DNA from: Collinsella sp. MSK.8.10
GTDB taxonomy: Bacteria; Actinomycetota; Coriobacteriia; Coriobacteriales; Coriobacteriaceae
Length of the DNA: 64,000 nucleotides
NCBI RefSeq assembly: GCF_019041915.1
Contig: NZ_JAHPYF010000005.1
Location: 117,257-181,256, forward strand
Reading direction: 5' to 3'
A model generated the notes under the pieces. That model did no database searches and was not told the origin of the DNA. It saw only the letters and a program-made list of their open reading frames with translations. This document shows, one piece after another, positions 57,924-64,000 of this stretch; position 1 is the stretch's first letter; each line of letters starts with the position of its first letter. A program made the position numbers and the translations under genes.

Positions 57924-58211
57924 CTAAGTCAGATCCTTTATGCTTGCTGCTTGCTTCGTCACGATTACGCTAAGCATCAGCGAAAACGCAAGGAGAAGAA
58001 ACAGATCAAGGAAGAACACGAAGTTAGTGTTCAACACGAAACCAAACAATTCGCCAATTGCTCCAATGGAACCAGGGAAAATAGCAGCGATGAGGATTAT
58101 CACCGACAAGGACAGCCAGAAAAAGGAAAAGCGTAAGGGCAACTTGCCCTTGGATACGAGACAGATCGCGCAAACGAAGAACACAATCGCAACAAAGTGA
58201 GGAAGAGACAC
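57924..58211 (-). CDS. DUF2304 small membrane protein (second copy)
   Basis: 95 residues from GTG 58211, chosen because AAAGGAG lies 5 bases upstream; an open frame starts earlier at 58253 without a ribosome site. Three hydrophobic helices and 'FWLSLSVIILIAAIFPGSI' match DUF2304. Paired with a second DUF2304 gene and a GT2 gene. Confidence 0.8.
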   Translation of the reverse strand: MSLPHFVAIVFFVCAICLVSKGKLPLRFSFFWLSLSVIILIAAIFPGSIGAIGELFGFVLNTNFVFFLDLFLLLAFSLMLSVIVTKQAASIKDLT

Positions 58212-58255
58212 AGTCTCTCCTTTCGAGGGGCGAACGAATAATAGATATGACAAAT

Positions 58256-58576
58256 TTAACGAAGCGCTTGCTCCTCAACAAGTTGATTAATCCTCCTGCG
58301 CAGCTTCGAGATGCTCACCGTGTTACTGAACTCTCGATACAGGAGCAATACAATCACGTAGAGGAACACGAAGTTTGCCGGGCTTTCAAATCCCAAAAGT
58401 GAAGACAGCCAAAAGGCAACTTGTGGGAAAGCAGCCAGCACAACGAAACTGAAGGCGAAGAAAAGCCAGAACACAGAATCCAGCACTTCAATCTGCGCCT
58501 TCCTTAGCTTCCTGATGACAAAATACAAAACCAAAAGAGCCCCGAGCAGGAGGACGGCCCTAAGCACAATAGACAT
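58256..58576 (-). CDS. DUF2304 small membrane protein (first copy)
   Basis: 106 residues with three helices; 'VLDSVFWLFFAFSFVVLAAF' and 'PANFVFLYVIVLLLYREF' are the DUF2304 pattern. Ends in a short coiled coil ('ISKLRRRINQLVEEQ'). DUF2304 genes often follow polyprenyl-phosphate GT2 genes, as here (8 bases after it), so the two copies may form a membrane unit with that enzyme. Confidence 0.82.
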   Translation of the reverse strand: MSIVLRAVLLLGALLVLYFVIRKLRKAQIEVLDSVFWLFFAFSFVVLAAFPQVAFWLSSLLGFESPANFVFLYVIVLLLYREFSNTVSISKLRRRINQLVEEQALR

Positions 58577-58583
58577 TATTCAA

Positions 58584-59276
58584 TCACCTAAACCACTGAA
58601 CGAAGAGAATGGAGATGCAAGCGCGAGCCATATAGGCAATCGATTTAGGGATGTTCAAATAGCTCTCCCCTGCCTGCCTCTCACGCATCTCAACCTGAAC
58701 TTCACGAACCTTAGCACCCTTCTTAATCAGGTACGAAATAGACTCGGGCTCTGGGTTCAAAGAGTCGTCGTTTGCAAAAAGCTCGATCATCTTCCTGTTA
58801 AACATACGCATGCCAGAAGTCGGATCTGCAACTCGCTTGCCGGTAGTGAGCTTGATCGCAACCGTAATGATGCGCGAGCCGAGCATGCGTGCAGAAACCT
58901 CTTTACACTTGTTTACAAAGCGCGAGCCGATAACGATGTCGGCGTTCTCGGCGATCGCAAGGTCGAGCATCTTGGACATATACTCCGGGCAATGTTGGCC
59001 GTCTGCATCAAACTGCAAAGCATAGTCATACCCATTGCGCAGCGCGTACTTCATCCCCGTCTGGAATCCAACTGTAAGACCAGAATTGACCGGAAGAGTG
59101 ACATGATTGAAGCCACGGTCGAGACAAATTTGCTCAGTTGCATCCTTGGAACCGTCGTTTACCACGAGATAATCGATATCGGGCACAACAGAAACAAGCT
59201 CGTCAACTGTTCTCTCTAGAGATTCTTCCTCGTTATACGCTGGCACAATTACCAACACTTTTTTACTATTCAACAT
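58584..59276 (-). CDS. Glycosyltransferase family 2 (DPM1-like)
   Basis: A single GT-A domain of 230 residues: 'VLVIVPAYNEEESLERTV', 'YLVVNDGSKDAT', 'ALQFDADGQHCPEYM' (metal DxD) and 'DPTSGMRMFNRKM'. Lacks membrane helices, which the DUF2304 partners may supply. Start ATG 59276 is likely; ATG 59291 and a further upstream position are in frame. Confidence 0.9.
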   Translation of the reverse strand: MLNSKKVLVIVPAYNEEESLERTVDELVSVVPDIDYLVVNDGSKDATEQICLDRGFNHVTLPVNSGLTVGFQTGMKYALRNGYDYALQFDADGQHCPEYMSKMLDLAIAENADIVIGSRFVNKCKEVSARMLGSRIITVAIKLTTGKRVADPTSGMRMFNRKMIELFANDDSLNPEPESISYLIKKGAKVREVQVEMRERQAGESYLNIPKSIAYMARACISILFVQWFR

Positions 59277-59315
59277 CCGCCAATCTCTCATAGACAACTC
59301 AACAAGAACTCGCCG

Positions 59316-60152
59316 CTACAATTGGTTGCTCTCCTGACCTCGGCGATAGAATTTAAACAACAGCTTCGCAATAAAAGAAGGCCAAAACCGCTCGAGCATC
59401 GCGAGGTCCTCCTTTTCTCGCGTGTCATCCTTAATTAAGGCAGATGTCTCAGATTCTTGATGAATACGGTGGTGCATCATCACCTTGGAATCATAGTAAA
59501 AAGCACCAGGCAGCTTTGAAAAGCGCTCCCATGCCGCCCAATCGAGATTCGAGCGGAATTCTGCAATAAACGGAGGCCTAGGCAACTTGCTCATATTCAA
59601 CGTTACGGACGGGCAACAAATTGCAGATCCGCAAGACAGAATTCTCCTACGCATCCATCTGGACGTAGCAAATCTTCCGTCCCTAACGGGAGTAAGCATC
59701 AGGCGTTTGATTCGAAGTAGCTGGTTATCGTCAACCTTGGCACCATTCCTCAACTCACCATAGTTGGTAAAGAAGATGAGCAGATTGTCCATCTTATTCG
59801 CAGCAGTTAGAAGATGAGCCGCGTACTCAGGCTCATAGGTATCGTCCTGGTGCGCAACGGTGACAAGAGAAGTGTCAGCGCAACTTACTGCGTAATTCCA
59901 ATCATCAGCGATCCCAGGATTTCCATCCCGAACGTACAACTTAACGGAGTATCGCTTAGCAAGCTCACGCGTTGCATCGCACGGAGTCGAAGTGGCAATC
60001 AACACGTTGGTCTTTACAGTCTGCGCAAGCAAGGATTGAAGGCACTCTTCAAGAAAGGGGCTCTCTTTGTACGCGCAGAGCACAAAGGTATGGTCAGAGG
60101 GACCAAATGTCATGAATCGCTCCCGTTTAATCGTATAGGCATGCCTGTTCAT
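59316..60152 (-). CDS. Glycosyltransferase family 2
   Basis: 278 residues: 'TFVLCAYKESPFLEECLQSL' and 'TVAHQDDTYEPEYAAHL' (D-D-x motif) mark a GT-A enzyme, with a basic C-terminal end 'KLLFKFYRRGQ' that may bind membrane. AAAGGTGA precedes ATG 60152; an open frame upstream lacks support. Diverges from the flippase gene across an 86-base gap. Confidence 0.85.
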   Translation of the reverse strand: MNRHAYTIKRERFMTFGPSDHTFVLCAYKESPFLEECLQSLLAQTVKTNVLIATSTPCDATRELAKRYSVKLYVRDGNPGIADDWNYAVSCADTSLVTVAHQDDTYEPEYAAHLLTAANKMDNLLIFFTNYGELRNGAKVDDNQLLRIKRLMLTPVRDGRFATSRWMRRRILSCGSAICCPSVTLNMSKLPRPPFIAEFRSNLDWAAWERFSKLPGAFYYDSKVMMHHRIHQESETSALIKDDTREKEDLAMLERFWPSFIAKLLFKFYRRGQESNQL

Positions 60153-60238
60153 TATACGTTCACCTTTGCACTCGTTGAAAAGGGCACTAAAATTACTAAG
60201 GTCTTTCGAACGAACGCTTCGCACGAGAAGGGAGCTGC

Positions 60239-61465
60239 ATGCCCAACGTCCCCGTACCCTTGAGCACGAAAAAGAACACGCTCTGGAACGCCGCTGGTTG
60301 CATTTTTTACCTTGGATGCCAGTGGCTTACAACCGTCCTGGTCGTTGTTCTGTCGACCGACTACAGCAATTCCGGAGCGCTTGCATTTGCCATGTCCGTT
60401 GGCAGCATGTTTGCCTCCGTCAGCCTATATAAAATGAGGACCTACCAGGTTTCCGACATTTCCTGCGAGCATTCCGCAAATGACTATATTGGCTTTCGCT
60501 TAGTATCGATTTTATTCAGCTTGATCATGAGCTGCATCTACGTCGCTGCGATCAGCGACAACGTTTCCTTCCTGATCGCCACTTTTGTATTCCTCGTTTT
60601 TAAAATCGATGAGACCTTTGTCGACGTGCTCTACGGAGTCGACCAAAAGGGACAGCGCATGGACTACATCGGCAAATCCCAGTTCATGCGCGGAGTGCTA
60701 TCCCTCGTCGGCTTCGTCGCCCCACTCGTAACGATCAACTCGCTGCCCGCTGCGATCATCGGTATGGCGTTTTGCTGCATGCTCGTGACCCTCTTCTACG
60801 ATCTCCCCCACGCAAGACGATTTGGGGATATCAAGCCCAGCTTCGCTCACGAACATCTTGTCGAACTCGGAAAAGCATGTCTTATGCCGACAATCGCCAA
60901 TTTCTTAGCAACGTCCATCGTTTCTATTGTCCGTCAACGCTACGGCGTTCTTGCCGGACAAGAACTCCTAGGAATTTACGCCAGCATCGCGACTCCCGCA
61001 GTTCTTATACAGGCAGGCGCGACGTATCTCTACAGTCCGCTTATTGGCACCCTAGCACACTCTTTGCAAAATGGAGGCGCAACAGCTTTCAAGAAGAGCT
61101 TCTTCAAGGTATTCGGCTTGCTCTTTGCATGCATGGCAATAGTTACGATTGGATTCTCATTCATTGGTGGCCCCCTGCTCGAACTCGTTTACGGAAGCAA
61201 GATCGAGCCCTACCTGTGGATATTCCCATATGTTCTTGGAGCCACAACGTCAATCGCCATCCTGCTCTACGTAAACGACTCCCTCCTCATCATGCGCGAC
61301 GGGATCACCCAAATTATCATCAACGCTCTTTCATTCGCCGTTATCGTCCTTGCGGCGGATTACCTTATTACCGCCTTCGGCATGAACGGCATCAACGTGG
61401 CCATTATTGCCGCATGCGTTCCCGCGGCGGTTGCGGGTACCATCAGGATTGCCACGAGCAAATAG
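60239..61465 (+). CDS. Wzx-type polysaccharide flippase
   Basis: 408 residues with about 12 hydrophobic helices in the MATE/oligosaccharide flippase pattern: 'NTLWNAAGCIFYLGCQWL', a charged loop, and 'VSIVRQRYGVLAGQELLGIY'. It probably moves lipid-linked repeat units across the membrane. AAGGGAG lies 5 bases before ATG 60239. With an ABC exporter also in the region, two export routes are present. Confidence 0.87.
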   Translation: MPNVPVPLSTKKNTLWNAAGCIFYLGCQWLTTVLVVVLSTDYSNSGALAFAMSVGSMFASVSLYKMRTYQVSDISCEHSANDYIGFRLVSILFSLIMSCIYVAAISDNVSFLIATFVFLVFKIDETFVDVLYGVDQKGQRMDYIGKSQFMRGVLSLVGFVAPLVTINSLPAAIIGMAFCCMLVTLFYDLPHARRFGDIKPSFAHEHLVELGKACLMPTIANFLATSIVSIVRQRYGVLAGQELLGIYASIATPAVLIQAGATYLYSPLIGTLAHSLQNGGATAFKKSFFKVFGLLFACMAIVTIGFSFIGGPLLELVYGSKIEPYLWIFPYVLGATTSIAILLYVNDSLLIMRDGITQIIINALSFAVIVLAADYLITAFGMNGINVAIIAACVPAAVAGTIRIATSK

Positions 61466-61695
61466 GCTTCGCCATCCGCCCCTCCCAGCATACCGCAAGC
61501 CGCTCCCGTAGACACACAGGCGCTTCACTCGAAACGCACCTAAACGCTGGAAGCATTTGATTACATTGGAGACGCCGCACACGTATGCCTTCGGGAGTGG
61601 TAGCGTGAAGTGCGCGAGTGGGTTGACGTTGGCCTGACTGTGACGACGCAGGTTTGTTGTGTTCGGAGTTTGGTGGGTGGTCCTCCGAGTCCGTG

Positions 61696-61724
61696 GTGAC
61701 TATATTCCCTTTCTTTGTTAGAAT
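61696..61724 (+). promoter_or_regulatory. Probable promoter of the GT8 gene
   Basis: GTGACT (61696-61701), 17 bases, extended -10 TGTTAGAAT (TAGAAT at 61719-61724). The 290-base gap after the flippase holds no gene that I can support. Confidence 0.5.
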
Positions 61725-61755
61725 CATGGCTTGTTGATAATGCTTTGGAGAACAG

Positions 61756-62745
61756 ATGAATCTTCTATATACGGTCAATGAGGCATTTGTGCCGCAGCTT
61801 GCAGCTTCAGTCGCTTCTGTTTGTGAGAACTCGTCTCCCGATGACGCAATTCACTTTTTCGTATTCTGCGACAAGGTGTCACAGACGTCGAAAGAGACGC
61901 TGCGTTCTTTTTTGAATAAGTATTGTGTCGAGATCGATTTTATTGATATCGATGGTTTCATGGAAGCTGGCTGCATTGACTTTGATACGCAGGGTTGGAA
62001 TGAGATCGTACTCTCTAGGCTGCTGTTGGCAAGGTTTTTGGCCAGCGATATTCAACGCGTTCTCTATCTTGACGCAGACACAATGGTCAGGGGGAGCCTC
62101 AAGGAGCTCTGGGACGCTCCGCTGAACGAGCACGGCTGCATAATTGGTGCATGTCCTGAGCCAACTGTATCGTCGAAACGCATGAAGGCCCTTGGACATG
62201 GAGGAAAGCCGTACTTTAATGCTGGAGTCCTTTTGATTGACCTTGAATCCTGGCGTAGAAATGAGATTGAAAAGCAGCTACTAGAGTGTCTGAAAGAGCG
62301 GGGAGCCGAGCTTTTTGCGAACGATCAGGATGCGATAAATCTTGTCCTTGATGAGCGAATCATGCCTCTTCCAGTAAAGTATAATTATTGCAACTCTTTC
62401 TATTATTATCCGCTTTCGATGCTGAAGCGGGTCTCCCCTTGGTTCGATCCCGACCCACGCCGGTATTCTGAGTGGGTAAGCAACCCCGTTATCGTGCATT
62501 TCCTTGGTGAGGACCGTCCTTGGAGATTGGGCAATACGCATAGGTATTCAAATGAGTATCTCCAAAACCTCTCTTTGACTCCATGGAAGGGACAAGGCAT
62601 GGAAGATGGCTGGCATTTCTACTATGCTGCTTGGTCTCTTTTCAATATGCTGACCGGTCCTTTCCCAATGCTTAGATACCGCCTTATTACAAATATGATT
62701 CCCTCTGTTATGAGATTACGTGCAAGAGGTAAGAGGAATCGCTGA
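61756..62745 (+). CDS. Glycosyltransferase family 8
   Basis: 329 residues: 'VLYLDADTMVRGSLKELWD' bears the metal DxD, 'KPYFNAGVLLIDLESWR' and 'FANDQDAINLVL' are the GT8 core, and 'VIVHFLGEDRPW' ends it. GT8 enzymes transfer galactose or glucose in surface polysaccharides. GGAGAACAG precedes ATG 61756. 'MRLRARGKRNR' basic end. Confidence 0.92.
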   Translation: MNLLYTVNEAFVPQLAASVASVCENSSPDDAIHFFVFCDKVSQTSKETLRSFLNKYCVEIDFIDIDGFMEAGCIDFDTQGWNEIVLSRLLLARFLASDIQRVLYLDADTMVRGSLKELWDAPLNEHGCIIGACPEPTVSSKRMKALGHGGKPYFNAGVLLIDLESWRRNEIEKQLLECLKERGAELFANDQDAINLVLDERIMPLPVKYNYCNSFYYYPLSMLKRVSPWFDPDPRRYSEWVSNPVIVHFLGEDRPWRLGNTHRYSNEYLQNLSLTPWKGQGMEDGWHFYYAAWSLFNMLTGPFPMLRYRLITNMIPSVMRLRARGKRNR

Positions 62746-62757
62746 TGGCGGGATATT

Positions 62758-62784
62758 TGGGCCGCACTTCTGGGCCGCACTTCT
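62758..62784 (+). repeat. Tandem duplication of a 13-base unit
   Basis: TGGGCCGCACTTC occurs twice in a row just after the GT8 stop. Looks like slippage. Confidence 0.8.
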
Positions 62785-62878
62785 GAGCCAGCTCTTGTTA
62801 AGAAAGAGTTGTCAATTAAACAGAATATGGTTTAATATTCAAGGTGCAAATTCGTAGATTCGCGTCACATATAGTTGG

Positions 62879-62916
62879 GAACAAATGTTCAGGGCAAGCC
62901 ACGGTTGATGTATACT
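62879..62916 (+). promoter_or_regulatory. LexA-like operator over an orphan promoter
   Basis: GAACAAATGTTC (62879-62890) fits the Gram-positive SOS box core GAAC-N4-GTTC perfectly and overlaps TTCAGG (62888-62893), which is 17 bases from TATACT (62911-62916). No supportable gene lies immediately downstream on this strand. Confidence 0.4.
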
Positions 62917-63238
62917 AAAGTGGAACACGGAGTGCATCCGGTATTGCCCTTCACCGTTTATCTTTTTGTTGCGCTTTCGCGCCATACGACAGCCGTCTCG
63001 ACAGGGAAGGCTGTCGTTATATTACAAGCCTAGAGCCCGCTACTTACTCAGGATGGCTTCTGTCTATCTCATACGTTTTGTTTACTATTATTTTCAGCCG
63101 ATAATTCTGATCCCAAAGTATTCTGTGCTTATATTTATTTGGTCATTGCTGTAATCTTTAGCGATATCAGCACTTCTTGACATCTCCTATGAAAGACTGT
63201 CAGAAATTCTCAACAATATAAGATTACATATATAGCCG
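62917..63238. other. Gap without a recognised gene
   Basis: The 554-base gap between the GT8 and wall-hydrolase genes contains, beyond the operator above, a hairpin ACGACAGCC (62986-62994) with GGCTGTCGT (63009-63017) followed by TATATT, and A/T-rich sequence. A 62-codon frame from 62966 lacks a ribosome site and is probably chance. A small RNA is possible but not shown. Confidence 0.5.
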
Positions 63239-63283
63239 AAAAACTAGAGCCGATATGCAACTAGATTTGCATATCGGCTCTAG
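63239..63283 (-). terminator. Terminator after the glucosaminidase gene
   Basis: A perfect 17-bp stem (63244-63260 with 63267-63283), six-base loop, then TTTTTC on the minus strand. Confidence 0.92.
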
Positions 63284-63299
63284 AACGTCTGTAGACCCA

Positions 63300-64000
63300 T
63301 TACATGCACAAAACGTCAAGGACAATTGCATTTAAGCCTTCGCCGTAACCTTTACCGGGAACGGCCCAACGTCCATTTAGGTCCGTTGTCTTGGGAGCAC
63401 ACCCACGGGAAACAAGATTAAAGCGTGGGTCAATACACGGATTATTCAAAGGTTCAGTTGTTGCGTACGCTTTTAAATGCTGCGCTTGAACTCTAAGCCC
63501 TTCTCTAACGGAAGAAAAAGTATATCCGGGATTTCCAGGACCGGTGGCTCCAACGCCTCCAAAATTGCACTGATTTGCCTGGACCAAATTTCCAAATCTT
63601 AAATAGCCCGTCTCTTTCATGACTTGAGCATATAAAACTTCAGGACATACTCCCTCAAATGAGGCTTCTTCGTAAAGAATCTTACAAAACTCATCAATAG
63701 ATGCGCTGCCTTTGCTTTTATACACGCTTGTTGGATAAGTTTGCCTCCCAACAGTCCTGCTGTAATGAGCGGCAGCATCCTCGTAAGAAGTGAAAGGCGG
63801 GGACATTATATAGCCCTCAAATCCAGTCATGCTCGAACCATTACGATGCTCTTTCATCCCATATTCGAGATAGTGGAGATAATACCCTTTTAAATTACTT
63901 CCGTAAGCCTTCCTAAGATCGAGATATCTCGTTTTATAACTATAAACGTCGAACGCCTCGGAGCCGCGGCGGCCCTCCGACATGCCGTAGTTGATGAAGT
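63300..64000 (-). CDS. Glucosaminidase-type wall hydrolase, 5' end beyond window
   Basis: The frame is open to the right edge, so the start and signal peptide are missing. The visible 233 residues begin with repeats of the kind 'FINYGMSEGRRGSEAFDVY' and 'YYLHYLEYGMKEHRNG', typical wall-binding or stalk modules of Coriobacteriia surface proteins. The rest is a glucosaminidase domain ('VCPEVLYAQVMKETGYLRFG', 'NFGGVGATGPGNPG', 'VREGLRVQAQHLKAYA') that cleaves glycan strands of peptidoglycan. The last codons near 63955-64000 are much more GC-rich than the rest. Confidence 0.85.
   Translation of the reverse strand, partial: FINYGMSEGRRGSEAFDVYSYKTRYLDLRKAYGSNLKGYYLHYLEYGMKEHRNGSSMTGFEGYIMSPPFTSYEDAAAHYSRTVGRQTYPTSVYKSKGSASIDEFCKILYEEASFEGVCPEVLYAQVMKETGYLRFGNLVQANQCNFGGVGATGPGNPGYTFSSVREGLRVQAQHLKAYATTEPLNNPCIDPRFNLVSRGCAPKTTDLNGRWAVPGKGYGEGLNAIVLDVLCM

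Noticed and set aside
62966..63154. A 62-codon frame in the gap before the wall-hydrolase gene
   Set aside because: It starts with TTG, has no ribosome site and an odd composition; kept only as part of the gap description.

Overview
The window is a high-GC bacterial chromosome segment that most resembles the actinobacterial class Coriobacteriia, probably Collinsella or a close relative. This rests on gene content and order, many GTG/TTG starts with strong Shine-Dalgarno sequences, and actinobacteria-style Ala/Glu-rich tails on ribosomal proteins. No 16S gene is present, so the genus is an inference.

The first 33 kb is conserved housekeeping DNA, almost all on the minus strand. It holds yraN (cut by the left edge), rnhB and rplS; ppdK with its regulator gene ppsR, which follows glyQ-glyS; the rpsP-khpA-rimM-trmD-lepB group; and dinB alone on the plus strand. 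A long run follows, read in transcription order: mreB-mreC-mreD-mrdA-rodA, a DUF697 gene, two radical-SAM-related genes, rplU-rpmA-obgE-nadD-yqeK-rsfS. Upstream of mreB are a TPR membrane protein, a cyclophilin, a zinc-ribbon membrane protein, a P-type ATPase and tRNA-Arg(CCG).

From 33.1 to 41.7 kb lies a plus-strand operon for aromatic amino acids: aroF-tyrA-aroB-aroA-aroC-pheA-aroE/K fusion-aroQ. It covers every step from erythrose-4-phosphate plus PEP to chorismate, then to prephenate, phenylpyruvate and 4-hydroxyphenylpyruvate. A terminator-like hairpin in the leader suggests attenuation. tRNA-Arg(UCU) follows on the other strand.

From 41.9 kb to the right edge lies a cell-surface polysaccharide region. 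It has a Wzm/Wzt-type ABC exporter, several glycosyltransferases, the dTDP-L-rhamnose genes (rfbA, rfbB, and an rfbC-rfbD fusion), a DUF2142 membrane protein, a GT2 gene with two DUF2304 genes, a flippase, a GT8 transferase and the end of a glucosaminidase-type wall hydrolase. The rhamnose genes are very GC-rich, but a low-GC two-gene cassette (DUF4869 protein plus P-loop ATPase) sits inside them. Between 52.5 and 55.6 kb is a decayed island: the C-terminal end of a type I restriction specificity subunit, a broken HEPN-like gene, an intact HEPN-like gene, and relics of IS21- and IS3-family transposases.

No CRISPR array, rRNA gene or intact mobile element was seen. The least explained items are the DUF4869/ATPase cassette, the HEPN-containing island, a perfect 39-bp inverted repeat beside ppsR, the aro leader, and an orphan LexA-like operator and promoter at 62.9 kb.
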